This document shows positions 10,406 through 25,400 of a stretch of DNA of 57,005 nucleotides, piece by piece (the first letter of the stretch is position 1; each line of letters opens with the position of its first letter). The DNA comes from Nemertoderma westbladi (lineage: Eukaryota; Xenacoelomorpha; Nemertodermatida; Nemertodermatidae): contig JAUCBJ010009098.1 in NCBI GenBank assembly GCA_032718475.1, positions 1 through 57,005 of the forward strand, in the 5' to 3' direction. A program made the position numbers and the translations under genes. Below the pieces are notes generated by a model. The model was given only the letters and a program-made list of their open reading frames with translations, had not been told where the DNA came from and ran no database searches.

Positions 10406-13400
10406 AGGAACCAGCAGACTTCCAAAAGGACTTCCTTACCTTTAGGAACCAGCAGACTTCTAAAAGGACTTCCTTACCTTTAGGAACCCGTGGACTTCTA
10501 AAAGGACTTCCTTACCTTTAGGTACCCGTGGACTTCCAAAAGGACTTCCTTACCTTTAGGAACCCGTGGAGTTCCAAAAGGACTTCCTTACCTTTAGGAA
10601 CCCGTGGACTTCCAAAAGGACTTCCTTACCTTTAGGAACCCGCGGACTTCCAAAAGGACTTCCTTACCTTTAGGAACCCGCGGACTTCCAAAAGGACTTC
10701 CTTACCTTTAGGAACCCGTGGACTTCCAAAAGGACTTCCTTACCTTTAGGAACCCGCGGACTTCCAAAAGGACTTCCTTACCTTTAGGAACCCGCGGACT
10801 TCCAAAAGGACTTCCTTACCTTTAGGAACCCGTGGACTTCCAAAAAGACTTACTTACCTTTAGGAATCCGTGGACTTCTAAAAGGACTTCCTTATCTTTA
10901 GGAACCCGTGGAGTTCCAAAAGGACTTCCTTACCTTTAGGAACCCGCGGACTTCCAAAAGGACTTCCTTACCTTTAGGTACCCGTGGACTTCCAAAAGGA
11001 CTTCCTTACCTTTAGGAACCCGTGGAGTTCCAAAAGGACTTCCTTACCTTTAGGAACCCGCGGACTTCCAAAAGGACTTCCTTACCTTTAGGAACCCGTG
11101 GACTTCCAAAAAGACTTCCTTACCTTTAGGAACCCGCGGACTTCCAAAAGGACTTCCTTACCTTTAGGAACCCGTGGAGTTCCAAAAGGACTTCCTTACC
11201 TTTAGGAATCCGCGGACTTCCAAAAGGACTTCCTTACCTTTAGGAACCCGTGGACTTCCAAAAGGACTTCCTTACCTTTAGGAACCCGTGGAGTTCCAAA
11301 AGGACTTCCTTACCTTTAGGAACCCGTGGACTTCCAAAAGGACTTCCTTACCTTTAGGAACCCGCGGACTTCCAAAAGGACTTCCTTACCTTTAGGAACC
11401 CGTGGACTTCCAAAAAGACTTACTTACCTTTAGGAATCCGTGGACTTCTAAAAGGACTTCCTTATCTTTAGGAACCCGTGGAGTTCCAAAAGGACTTCCT
11501 TACCTTTAGGAACCCGCGGACTTCCAAAAGGACTTCCTTACCTTTAGGTACCCGTGGACTTCCAAAAGGACTTCCTTACCTTTAGGAACCCGTGGAGTTC
11601 CAAAAGGACTTCCTTACCTTTAGGAACCCGCGGACTTCCAAAAGGACTTCCTTACCTTTAGGAACCCGTGGACTTCCAAAAAGACTTACTTACCTTTAGG
11701 AATCCGTGGACTTCCAAAAGGACTTCCTTACCTTTAGGAACCCGCGGACTTCCAAAAGGACTTCCTTACCTTTAGGAACCCGTGGACTTCCAAAAGGACT
11801 TCCTTACCTTTAGGAATCCGTGGACTTCCAAAAGGACTTCCTTACCTTTAGGAACCCGCGGACTTCCAAAAGGACTTCCTTACCTTTAGGAACCCGCGGA
11901 CTTCCAAAAGGACTTCCTTACCTTTAGGAACCCGTGGACTTCCAAAAGGACTTCCTTACCTTTAGGAACCCGCGGAGTTCCAAAAGGACTTCCTTACCTT
12001 TAGGAACCCGCGGACTTCTAAAAGGACTTCCTTATCTTTAGGAACCCGTGGAGTTCCAAAAGGACTTCCTTACCTTTAGGAACCCGTGGACTTCCAAAAG
12101 GACTTCCTTACCTTTAGGAACCCGCGGACTTCCAAAAGGACTTCCTTACCTTTAGGAACCCGTGGAGTTCCAAAAGGACTTCCTTACCTTTAGGAACCCG
12201 CGGACTTCCAAAAGGACTTCCTTACCTTTAGGAACCCGTGGAGTTCCAAAAGGACTTCCTTACCTTTAGGAACCCGCGGACTTCCAAAAGGACTTCCTTA
12301 CCTTTAGGAACCCGTGGAGTTCCAAAAGGACTTCCTTACCTTTAGGAACCCGTGGACTTCCAAAAGGACTTCCTTACCTTTAGGAACCCGCGGACTTCCA
12401 AAAGGACTTCCTTACCTTTAGGAACCCGTGGACTTCCAAAAGGACTTCCTTACCTTTAGGAACCCGCGGACTTCCAAAAGGACTTCCTTACCTTTAGGTA
12501 CCCGTGGACTTCCAAAAGGACTTCCTTACCTTTAGGAACCCGTGGAGTTCCAAAAGGACTTCCTTACCTTTAGGAACCCGTGGACTTCCAAAAGGACTTC
12601 CTTACCTTTAGGAACCCGCTATCTTCCAAAAGGACTTCCTTACCTTTAGGAACCCGTGGAGTTCCAAAAGGACTTCCTTACCTTTAGGAACCCGTGGACT
12701 TCCAAAAGGACTTCCTTACCTTTAGGAACCCGTGGACTTCCAAAAGGACTTCCTTACCTTTAGGAACCCGTGGACTTCCAAAAGGACTTCCTTACCTTTA
12801 GGAACCCGTGGTCTTCCAAAAGGACTTCCTTACCTTTAGGAACCCGCGGACTTCCAAAAGGACTTCCTTACCTTTAGGAACCCGTGGTCTTCCAAAAGGA
12901 CTTCCTTACCTTTAGGAACCCGCGGACTTCCAAAAGGACTTCCTTACCTTTAGGAACCCGTGGACTTCCAAAAGGACTTCCTTACCTTTAGGAACCCGTG
13001 GACTTCCAAAAGGACTTCCTTACCTTTAGGTACCCGTGGAGTTCCAAAAGGACTTCCTTACCGTCAGGAACCCGTGGACTTCCAAAAGGACTTCCTTACC
13101 TTTAGGTACCCGTGGAGTTCCAAAAGGACTTCCTTACCGTCAGGAACCCGTGGACTTCCAAAAAGACTTCCTTACCTTTAGGAACCCGTGGACTTCCAAA
13201 AGGACTTCCTTACCTTTAGGAACCCGTGGACTTCCAAAAGGACTTCCTTACCTTTAGGAATCCGTGGACTTCCAAAAGGACTTCCTTACCTTTAGGAACC
13301 CGTGGACTTCCAAAAGGACTTCCTTACCTTTAGGAACCCGCGGTCTTCCAAAAGGACTTCCTTACCTTTAGGAATCCGTGGAGTTCCAAAAGGACTTCCT

Positions 13401-16400
13401 TACCTTTAGGAACCCGTGGACTTCCAAAAGGACTTCCTTACCTTTAGGAACCCGTGGACTTCCAAAAGGACTTCCTTACCTTTAGGAACCCGTGGAGTTC
13501 CAAAAGGACTTCCTTACCTTTAGGAATCCGTGGAGTTCCAAAAGGACTTCCTTACCTTTAGGAAACCGTGGACTTCCAAAAGGACTTCCTTACCTTTAGG
13601 AATCCGTGGAGTTCCAAAAGGACTTCCTTACCTTTAGGAAACCGTGGACTTCCAAAAGGACTTCCTTACCTTTAGGAACCCGCGGTCTTCCAAAAGGACT
13701 TCCTTACCTTTAGGAACCCGCGGTCTTCCAAAAGGACTTCCTTACCTTTAGGAATCCGTGGAGTTCCAAAAGGACTTCCTTACCTTTAGGAATCCGTGGA
13801 GTTCCAAAAGGACTTCCTTACCTTTAGGAAACCGTGGACTTCCAAAAGGACTTCCTTACCTTTAGGAATCCGTGGAGTTCCAAAAGGACTTCCTTACCTT
13901 TAGGAAACCGTGGACTTCCAAAAGGACTTCCTTACCTTTAGGAATCCGTGGAGTTCCAAAAGGACTTCCTTACCTTTAGGAAACCGTGGACTTCCAAAAG
14001 GACTTCCTTACCTTTAGGAATCCGTGGAGTTCCAAAAGGACTTCCTTACCTTTAGGAAACCGTGGACTTCCAAAAGGACTTCCTTACCTTTAGGAATCCG
14101 TGGAGTTCCAAAAGGACTTCCTTACCTTTAGGAAACCGTGGACTTCCAAAAGGACTTCCTTACCTTTAGGAATCCGTGGAGTTCCAAAAGGACTTCCTTA
14201 CCTTTAGGAAACCGTGGACTTCCAAAAGGACTTCCTTACCTTTAGGAATCCGTGGAGTTCCAAAAGGACTTCCTTACCTTTAGGAATCCGCGGTCTTCCA
14301 AAAGGACTTCCTTACCTTTAGGAATCCGTGGAGTTCCAAAAGGACTTCCTTACCTTTAGGAAACCGTGGACTTCCAAAAGGACTTCCTTACCTTTAGGAA
14401 TCCGTGGAGTTCCAAAAGGACTTCCTTACCTTTAGGAAACCGTGGACTTCCAAAAGGACTTCCTTACCTTTAGGAACCCGCGGTCTTCCAAAAGGACTTC
14501 CTTACCTTTAGGAACCCGCGGTCTTCCAAAAGGACTTCCTTACCTTTAGGAATCCGTGGAGTTCCAAAAGGACTTCCTTACCTTTAGGAACCCGTGGACT
14601 TCCAAAAGGACTTCCTTACCTTTAGGAACCCGTGGACTTCCAAAAGGACTTCCTTACCTTTAGGAACCCGCGGACTTCCAAAAGGACTTCCTTACCTTTA
14701 GGAACCCGCGGACTTCCAAAAGGACTTCCTTACCTTTAGGTACCCGCGGAGTTCCAAAAGGACTTCCTTACCTTTAGGAACCCGCGGACTTCCAAAAGGA
14801 CTTCCTTACCTTTAGGAACCCGTGGACTTCCAAAAGGACTTCCTTACCTTTAGGAATCCGTGGAGTTCCAAAAGGACTTCCTTACCTTTAGGAAACCGTG
14901 GACTTCCAAAAGGACTTCCTTACCTTTAGGAACCCGCGGTCTTCCAAAAGGACTTCCTTACCTTTAGGAACCCGCGGACTTCCAAAAGGACTTCCTTACC
15001 TTTAGGAACCCGCGGACTTCCAAAAGGACTTCCTTACCTTTAGGAACCCGCGGACTTCCAAAAGGACTTCCTTACCTTTAGGAACCCGCGGACTTCCAAA
15101 AGGACTTCCTTACCTTTAGGAACCCGCGGACTTCCAAAAGGACTTCCTTACCTTTAGGAACCCGCGGACTTCCAAAAGGACTTCCTTACCTTTAGGTACC
15201 CGCGGAGTTCCAAAAGGACTTCCTTACCTTTAGGAACCCGCGGACTTCCAAAAGGACTTCCTTACCTTTAGGAACCCGTGGACTTCCAAAAGGACTTCCT
15301 TACCTTTAGGAATCCGTGGAGTTCCAAAAGGACTTCCTTACCTTTAGGAAACCGTGGACTTCCAAAAGGACTTCCTTACTTTTAGGAACCCGCGGTCTTC
15401 CAAAAGGACTTCCTTACCTTTAGGAACCCGCGGTCTTCCAAAAGGACTTCCTTACCTTTAGGAATCCGTGGAGTTCCAAAAGGACTTCCTTACCTTTAGG
15501 AACCCGTGGACTTCCAAAAGGACTTCCTTACCTTTAGGAACCCGTGGACTTCCAAAAGGACTTCCTTACCTTTAGGAACCCGTGGAGTTCCAAAAGGACT
15601 TCCTTACCTTTAGGAATCCGTGGAGTTCCAAAAGGACTTCCTTACCTTTAGGAAACCGTGGACTTCCAAAAGGACTTCCTTACCTTTAGGAATCCGTGGA
15701 GTTCCAAAAGGACTTCCTTACCTTTAGGAAACCGTGGACTTCCAAAAGGACTTCCTTACCGTCAGGAACCCGTGGACTTCCAAAAGGACTTCCTTACCTT
15801 TAGGAACCCGTGGAGTTCCAAAAGGACTTCCTTACCTTTAGGAACCCGTGGACTTCCAAAAGGACTTCCTTACCTTTAGGAACCCGTGGAGTTCCAAAAG
15901 GACTTCCTTACCTTTAGGAACCCGTGGACTTCCAAAAGAACTTCCTTACCTTTAGGAACCCGTGGAGTTCCAAAAGGACTTCCTTACCTTTAGGAACCCG
16001 TGGACTTCCAAAAGGACTTCCTTACCTTTAGGAACCCGTGGACTTCCAAAAGGACTTCCTTACCTTTAGGAACCCGTGGAGTTCCAAAAGGACTTCCTTA
16101 CCTTTAGGAACCCGCGGACTTCCAAAAGGACTTCCTTACCTTTAGGAACCCGCGGACTTCCAAAAGGACTTCCTTACCTTTAGGAACCCGCGGACTTCCA
16201 AAAGGACTTCCTTACCTTTAGGAACCCGCGGACTTCCAAAAGGACTTCCTTACCTTTAGGAACCCGTGGACTTCCAAAAGGACTTCCTTACCTTTAGGAA
16301 CCCGTGGAGTTCCAAAAGGACTTCCTTACCTTTAGGAATCCGCGGACTTCCAAAAGGACTTCCTTACCTTTAGGAACCCGTGGACTTCCAAAAGGACTTC

Positions 16401-19400
16401 CTTACCTTTAGGAATCCGTGGAGTTCCAAAAGGACTTCCTTACCTTTAGGAACCCGTGGACTTCCAAAAGAACTTCCTTACCTTTAGGAACCCGTGGAGT
16501 TCCAAAAGGACTTCCTTACCTTTAGGAACCCGTGGACTTCCAAAAGGACTTCCTTACCTTTAGGAACCCGTGGACTTCCAAAAGGACTTCCTTACCTTTA
16601 GGAATCCGTGGAGTTCCAAAAGGACTTCCTTACCTTTAGGAACCCGTGGACTTCCAAAAAAACTTCCTTACCTTTAGGAACCCGTGGAGTTCCAAAAGGA
16701 CTTCCTTACCTTTAGGAACCCGTGGACTTCCAAAAGGACTTCCTTACCTTTAGGAACCCGTGGACTTCCAAAAGGACTTCCTTACCTTTAGGAACCCGTG
16801 GAGTTCCAAAAGGACTTCCTTACCTTTAGGAACCCGCGGACTTCCAAAAGGACTTCCTTACCTTTAGGAACCCGCGGACTTCCAAAAGGACTTCCTTACC
16901 TTTAGGAACCCGCGGACTTCCAAAAGGACTTCCTTACCTTTAGGAACCCGCGGACTTCCAAAAGGACTTCCTTACCTTTAGGAACCCGTGGACTTCCAAA
17001 AGGACTTCCTTACCTTTAGGAACCCGTGGAGTTCCAAAAGGACTTCCTTACCTTTAGGAATCCGCGGACTTCCAAAAGGACTTCCTTACCTTTAGGAACC
17101 CGTGGACTTCCAAAAGGACTTCCTTACCTTTAGGAATCCGTGGAGTTCCAAAAGGACTTCCTTACCTTTAGGAATCCGTGGAGTTCCAAAAGGACTTCCT
17201 TACCTTTAGGAACCCGCGGACTTCCAAAAGGACTTTCTTACCTTTAGGAATCCGCGATCTTCCAAAAGGACTTCCTTACCTTTAGGAACCCGCGGACTTC
17301 CAAAAGGACTTCCTTACCTTTAGGAATCCGCGATCTTCCAAAAGGACTTCCTTACCTTTAGGAACCCGCGGACTTCCAAAAGGACTTCCTTACCTTTAGG
17401 AATCCGTGGACTTCCAAAAGGACTTCCTTACCTTTAGGAACCCGCGGACTTCCAAAAGGACTTCCTTACCTTTAGGAATCCGCGGACTTCCAAAAGGACT
17501 TCCTTACCTTTAGGAACCCGTGGAGTTCCAAAAGGACTTCCTTACCTTTAGGAACCCGCGGACTTCCAAAAGGACTTCCTTACCTTTAGGAATCCGTGGA
17601 GTTCCAAAAGGACTTCCTTACCTTTAGGAACCCGCGGATTTCCAAAAGGACTTCCTTACCTTTAGGAACCCGTGGAGTTCCAAAAGGACTTCCTTACCTT
17701 TAGGAACCCGCGGTCTTCCAAAAGGACTTCCTTACCTTTAGGAACCCGTGGACTTCCAAAAGGACTTCCTTACCTTTAGGAACCCGCGGACTTCCAAAAG
17801 GACTTTCTTACCTTTAGGAACCCGCGGATTTCCAAAAGGACTTCCTTACCTTTAGGAACCCGTGGAGTTCCAAAAGGACTTCCTTACCTTTAGGAACCCG
17901 CGGTCTTCCAAAAGGACTTCCTTACCTTTAGGAACCCGCGGATTTCCAAAAGGACTTCCTTACCTTTAGGAACCCGTGGAGTTCCAAAAGGACTTCCTTA
18001 CCTTTAGGAACCCGCGGTCTTCCAAAAGGACTTCCTTACCTTTAGGAACCCGCGGATTTCCAAAAGGACTTCCTTACCTTTAGGAACCCGTGGAGTTCCA
18101 AAAGGACTTCCTTACCTTTAGGAACCCGCGGTCTTCCAAAAGGACTTCCTTACCTTTAGGAACCCGTGGACTTCCAAAAGGACTTCCTTACCTTTAGGAA
18201 TCCGTGGAGTTCCAAAAGGACTTCCTTACCTTTAGGAACCCGCGGACTTCCAAAAGGACTTTCTTACCTTTAGGAATCCGCGATCTTCCAAAAGGACTTC
18301 CTTACCTTTAGGAACCCGCGGACTTCCAAAAGGACTTCCTTACCTTTAGGAATCCGCGATCTTCCAAAAGGACTTCCTTACCTTTAGGAACCCGCGGACT
18401 TCCAAAAGGACTTCCTTACCTTTAGGAATCCGTGGACTTCCAAAAGGACTTCCTTACCTTTAGGAACCCGCGGACTTCCAAAAGGACTTCCTTACCTTTA
18501 GAAATCCGCGGACTTCCAAAAGGACTTCCTTACCTTTAGGAATCCGTGGACTTCCAAAAGGACTTACTTACCTTTAGGAACCCGTGGACTTCCAAAAGGA
18601 CTTCCTTACCTTTAGGAACCCGTGGACTTCCAAAAGGACTTCCTTACCTTTAGGAACCCGCGGACTTCCAAAAGGACATCCTTACCTTTAGGAACCCGTG
18701 GACTTCCAAAAGGACTTCCTTACATTTAGGAACCCGCGGTCTTCCAAAAGGACTTCCTTACCTTTAGGAACCCGCGGACTTCCAAAAGGACTTCCTTACC
18801 TTTAGGAATCCGCGGTCTTCTAAAAGGACTTCCTTACCTTTAGGAACCCGTGGACTTCCAAAAGGACTTCCTTACCTTTAGGAACCCGCGGACTTCCAAA
18901 AGGACTTCCTTACCTTTAGGAACCCGCGGACTTCCAAAAGGACTTCCTTACCTTTAGGAACCCGTGGACTTCCAAAAGGACTTCCTTACCTTTAGGTACC
19001 CGCGGTCTTCCAAAAGGACGTTTTTACCTTTAGGAACCCGCGGTCTTCCAAAAGGACTTTCTTACCTTTAGGAATCCGCGGTCTTCCAAAAGGACTTCCT
19101 TACCTTTAGGAACCCGTGGACTTCCAAAAGGACTTCCTTACCTTTAGGAACCCGCGGACTTCCAAAAGGACTTTCTTACCTTTAGGAATCCGTGGACTTC
19201 CAAAAGGACTTCCTTACCTTTAGGAACCCGTGGACTTCCAAAAGGACTTCCTTACCTTTAGGAACCCGTGGACTTCCAAAAGGACTTCCTTACCTTTAGG
19301 AACCCGTGGACTTCCAAAAGGACTTCCTTACCTTTAGGTACCCGTGGACTTCCAAAAGGACTTCCTTACCTTTAGGAACCCGCGGACTTCCAAAAGGACT

Positions 19401-22400
19401 TCCTTACCTTTAGGAACCCGTGGACTTCCAAAAGGACTTCCTTACCTTTAGGTACCCGTGGACTTCCAAAAGGACTTCCTTACCTTTAGGTACCCGTGGA
19501 CTTCCAAAAGGACTTCCTTACCTTTAGGAATCCGTGGAGTTCCAAAAGGACTTCCTTACCTTTAGGAAACCGTGGACTTCCAAAAGGACTTCCTTACCTT
19601 TAGGAACCCGTGGAGTTCCAAAAGGACTTCCTTACCTTTAGGAATCCGCGGACTTCCAAAAGGACTTCCTTACCTTTAGGAACCCGTGGACTTCCAAAAG
19701 GACTTCCTTACCTTTAGGAATCCGTGGAGTTCCAAAAGGACTTCCTTACCTTTAGGAATCCGTGGAGTTCCAAAAGGAATTCCTTACCTTTAGGAACCCG
19801 TGGACTTCCAAAAGGACTTCCTTACCTTTAGGAACCCGTGGACTTCCAAAAGGACTTCCTTACCTTTAGGTACCCGTGGACTTCCAAAAGGACTTCCTTA
19901 CCTTTAGGAAACCGTGGACTTCCAAAAGGACTTCCTTACCTTTAGGAACCCGTGGAGTTCCAAAAGGACTTCCTTACCTTTAGGAATCCGCGGACTTCCA
20001 AAAGGACTTCCTTACCTTTAGGAACCCGTGGACTTCCAAAAGGACTTCCTTACCTTTAGGAATCCGTGGAGTTCCAAAAGGACTTCCTTACCTTTAGGAA
20101 TCCGTGGAGTTCCAAAAGGACTTCCTTACCTTTAGGAACCCGTGGAGTTCCAAAAGGACTTCCTTACCTTTAGGAACCCGTGGACTTCCAAAAGGACTTC
20201 CTTACCTTTAGGTACCCGTGGACTTCCAAAAGGACTTCCTTACCTTTAGGAACCCGTGGAGTTCCAAAAGGACTTCCTTACCTTTAGGAAACCGTGGACT
20301 TCCAAAAGGACTTCCTTACCTTTAGGAACCCGTGGAGTTCCAAAAGGACTTCCTTACCTTTAGGAATCCGCGGACTTCCAAAAGGACTTCCTTACCTTTA
20401 GGAACCCGTGGACTTCCAAAAGGACTTCCTTACCTTTAGGAACCCGCGGACTTCCAAAAGGACTTCCTTACCTTTAGGAATCCGCGGACTTCCAAAAGGA
20501 CTTCCTTACCTTTAGGAACCCGTGGAGTTCCAAAAGGACTTCCTTACCTTTAGGAATCCGCGATCTTCCAAAAGGACTTCCTTACCTTTAGGAACCCGCG
20601 GACTTCCAAAAGGACTTCCTTACCTTTAGGAATCCGCGATCTTCCAAAAGGACTTCCTTACCTTTAGGAACCCGCGGACTTCCAAAAGGACTTCCTTACC
20701 TTTAGGAATCCGTGGACTTCCAAAAGGACTTCCTTACCTTTAGGAACCCGTGGACTTCCAAAAGGACTTCCTTACCTTTAGGAACCCGTGGACTTCCAAA
20801 AAAACTTCCTTACCTTTAGGAACCCGCGGACTTCCAAAAGGACTTCCTTACCTTTAGGAACCCGCGGAGTTCCAAAAGGACTTCCTTACCTTTAGGAATC
20901 CGCGGACTTCCAAAAGGACTTCCTTACCTTTAGGAACCCGTGGAGTTCCAAAAGGACTTCCTTACCTTTAGGAATCCGCGATCTTCCAAAAGGACTTCCT
21001 TACCTTTAGGAACCCGCGGACTTCCAAAAGGACTTCCTTACCTTTAGGAATCCGCGATCTTCCAAAAGGACTTCCTTACCTTTAGGAACCCGCGGACTTC
21101 CAAAAGGACTTCCTTACCTTTAGGAATCCGTGGACTTCCAAAAGGACTTCCTTACCTTTAGGAAACCGTGGACTTCCAAAAGGACTTCCTTACCTTTAGG
21201 AATCCGTGGACTTCCAAAAGGACTTCCTTACCTTTAGGAACCCGTGGACTTCCAAAAAAACTTCCTTACCTTTAGGAACCCGCGGACTTCCAAAAGGACT
21301 TCCTTACCTTTAGGAACCCGTGGAGTTCCAAAAGGACTTCCTTACCTTTAGGAACCCGCGGTCTTCCAAAAGGACTTCCTTACCTTTAGGAACCCGCGGA
21401 CTTCCAAAAGGACTTCCTTACCTTTAGGAACCCGCGGACTTCCAAAAGGACTTCCTTACCTTTAGGAATCCGTGGACTTCCAAAAGGACTTCCTTACCTT
21501 TAGGAACCCGTGGACTTCCAAAAGGACTTCCTTACCTTTAGGAAACCGTGGACTTCCAAAAGGACTTCCTTACCTTTAGGAACCCGTGGACTTCCAAAAA
21601 GACTTCCTTACCTTTAGGAACCCGTGGACTTCCAAAAGGACTTCCTTACCGTCAGGAACCCGCGGACTTCCAAAAGGACTTCCTTGCCTTTAGGTACCCG
21701 TGGACTTCCAAAAGGACTTCCTTACCTTTAGGAACCCGCGATCTTCCAAAAGGACGTTTTTACCTTTAGGAACCCGCGGTCTTCCAAAAGGACTTCCTTA
21801 CCTTTAGGAACCCGTGGACTTCCAAAAGGACTTCCTTACCTTTAGGAACCCGCGGACTTCCAAAAGGACTTCCTTACCTTTAGGAATCCGTGGACTTCCA
21901 AAAGGACTTCCTTACCTTTAGGAACCCGTGGACTTCCAAAAGGACTTCCTTACCTTTAGGAAACCGTGGACTTCCAAAAGGACTTCCTTACCTTTAGGAA
22001 CCCGTGGACTTCCAAAAAGACTTCCTTACCTTTAGGAACCCGTGGACTTCCAAAAGGACTTCCTTACCGTCAGGAACCCGCGGACTTCCAAAAGGACTTC
22101 CTTGCCTTTAGGTACCCGTGGACTTCCAAAAGGACTTCCTTACCTTTAGGAACCCGCGATCTTCCAAAAGGACGTTTTTACCTTTAGGAACCCGCGGTCT
22201 TCCAAAAGGACTTTCTTACCTTTAGGAATCCGTGGACTTCCAAAAGGACTTCCTTACCTTTAGGAACCCGTGGACTTCCAAAAAGACTTCCTTACCTTTA
22301 GGAACCCGTGGACTTCCAAAAGGACTTCCTTACCTTTAGGAATCCGTGGACTTCCAAAAGGACTTCCTTACCTTTAGGTACCCGTGGACTTCCAAAAGGA

Positions 22401-25400
22401 CTTCCTTACCTTTAGGAACCCGCGGAGTTCCAAAAGGACTTCCTTACCTTTAGGAATCCGCGATCTTCCAAAAGGACTTCCTTACCTTTAGGAACCCGCG
22501 GACTTCCAAAAGGACTTCCTTACCTTTAGGAATCCGTGGACTTCCAAAAGGACTTCCTTACCTTTAGGAAACCGTGGACTTCCAAAAGGACTTCCTTACC
22601 TTTAGGAACCCGTGGACTTCCAAAAAAACTTCCTTACCTTTAGGAACCCGCGGACTTCCAAAAGGACTTCCTTACCTTTAGGAACCCGCGGAGTTCCAAA
22701 AGGACTTCCTTACCTTTAGGAATCCGCGATCTTCCAAAAGGACTTCCTTACCTTTAGGAACCCGCGGTCTTCCAAAAGGACTTCCTTACCTTTAGGAATC
22801 CGCGGACTTCCAAAAAGACTTCCTTACCTTTAGGAACCCGCGATCTTCCAAAAGGACTTTCTTACCTTTAGGAATCCGCGATCTTCCAAAAGGACTTCCT
22901 TACCTTTAGGAACCCGTGGACTTCCAAAAAGACTTCCTTACCTTTAGGAACCCGCGATCTTCCAAAAGGACTTTCTTACCTTTAGGAATCCGCGATCTTC
23001 CAAAAGGACTTCCTTACCTTTAGGAACCCGCGGTCTTCCAAAAGGACTTTCTTACCTTTAGGAATCCGTGGACTTCCAAAAGGACTTCCTTACCTTTAGG
23101 AACCCGTGGACTTCCAAAAAGACTTCCTTACCTTTAGGAGCCCGTGGACTTCCAAAAGGACTTCCTTACCGTCAGGAACCCGCGGACTTCCAAAAGGACT
23201 TCCTTGCCTTTAGGTACCCGTGGACTTCCAAAAGGACTTCCTTACCTTTAGGAACCCGCGATCTTCCAAAAGGACGTTTTTACCTTTAGGAACCCGCGGT
23301 CTTCCAAAAGGACTTTCTTACCTTTAGGAATCCGTGGACTTCCAAAAGGACTTCCTTACCTTTAGGAACCCGCGGACTTCCAAAAGGACTTCCTTACCTT
23401 TAGGAACCCGTGGACTTCCAAAAGGACTTCCTTACCTTTAGGAACCCGCGGTCTTCCAAAAGGACTTCCTTACCTTTAGGAACCCGCGGACTTCCAAAAG
23501 GACTTCCTTACCTTTAGGTACCCGTGGACTTCCAAAAGGACTTCCTTACCTTTAGGAACCCGCGGTCTTCCAAAAGGACTTATTTACCTTTAGGAATCCG
23601 CGGACTTCCAAAAGGACTTCCTTACCTTTAGGTACCCGTGGACTTCCAAAAGGACTTCCTTACCTTTAGGAACCCGTGGACTTCCAAAAGGACTTCCTTA
23701 CCTTTAGGAACCCGTGGACTTCCAAAAGGACTTCCTTACCGTCAGGAACCCGCGGACTTCCAAAAGGACTTCCTTACCGTCAGGAACCCGCGGACTTCCA
23801 AAAGGACTTCCTTACCTTTAGGTACCCGTGGACTTCCAAAAGGACTTCCTTACCTTTAGGAACCCGCGGTCTTCCAAAAGGACTTATTTACCTTTAGGAA
23901 TCCGCGGACTTCCAAAAGGACTTCCTTACCTTTAGGTACCCGTGGACTTCCAAAAGGACTTCCTTACCTTTAGGTACCCGTGGACTTCCAAAAGGACTTC
24001 CTTACCTTTAGGAACCCGCGGTCTTCCAAAAGGACTTATTTACCTTTAGGAATCCGCGGACTTCCAAAAGGACTTCCTTACCTTTAGGTACCCGTGGACT
24101 TCCAAAAGGACTTCCTTACCTTTAGGTACCCGTGGACTTCCAAAAGGACTTCCTTACCTTTAGGAACCCGCGGTCTTCCAAAAGGACTTATTTACCTTTA
24201 GGAATCCGCGGACTTCCAAAAGGACTTCCTTACCTTTAGGTACCCGTGGACTTCCAAAAGGACTTCCTTACCTTTAGGTACCCGCGGACTTCCAAAAGGA
24301 CTTCCTTACCTTTAGGAACCCGCGGTCTTCCAAAAGGACTTATTTACCTTTAGGAATCCGCGGACTTCCAAAAGGACTTCCTTACCTTTAGGTACCCGTG
24401 GACTTCCAAAATGACTTCCTTACCTTTAGGAACCCGCGGTCTTCCAAAAGGACTTATTTACCTTTAGGAATCCGCGGACTTCCAAAAGGACTTCCTTACC
24501 TTTAGGTACCCGTGGACTTCCAAAAGGACTTCCTTACCTTTAGGAACCCGTGGACTTCCAAAAGGACTTCCTTACCTTTAGGAACCCGTGGACTTCCAAA
24601 AGGACTTCCTTACCGTCAGGAACCCGCGGACTTCCAAAAGGACTTCCTTACCGTCAGGAACCCGCGGACTTCCAAAAGGACTTCCTTACCTTTAGGAACC
24701 CGTGGACTTCCAAAAGGACTTCCTTACCTTTAGGAACCCGCGGTCTTCCAAAAGGACTTATTTACCTTTAGGAATCCGCGGACTTCCAAAAGGACTTCCT
24801 TACCTTTAGGTACCCGTGGACTTCCAAAAGGACTTCCTTACCTTTAGGAACCCGTGGAGTTCCAAAAGGACTTCCTTACCTTTAGGAACCCGTGGACTTC
24901 CAAAAGGACTTCCTTACCTTTAGGAACCCGTGGACTTCCAAAAGGACTTCCTTACCGTCAGGAACCCGCGGACTTCCAAAAGGACTTCCTTACCGTCAGG
25001 AACCCGCGGACTTCCAAAAGGACTTCCTTACCGTCAGGAACCCGCGGACTTCCAAAAGGACTTCCTTACCTTTAGGAACCCGTGGACTTCCAAAAGGACT
25101 TCCTTACCTTTAGGAACCCGTGGACTTCCAAAAGGACTTCCTTACCGTCAGGAACCCGCGGACTTCCAAAAGGACTTCCTTACCGTCAGGAACCCGCGGA
25201 CTTCCAAAAGGACTTCCTTACCTTTAGGAACCCGTGGAGTTCCAAAAGGACTTCCTTACCTTTAGGAACCCGTGGACTTCCAAAAGGACTTCCTTACCTT
25301 TAGGAACCCGTGGACTTCCAAAAGGACTTCCTTACCTTTAGGAACCCGTGGACTTCCAAAAGGACTTCCTTACAGTCAGGAACCCGTGGACTTCCAAAAG

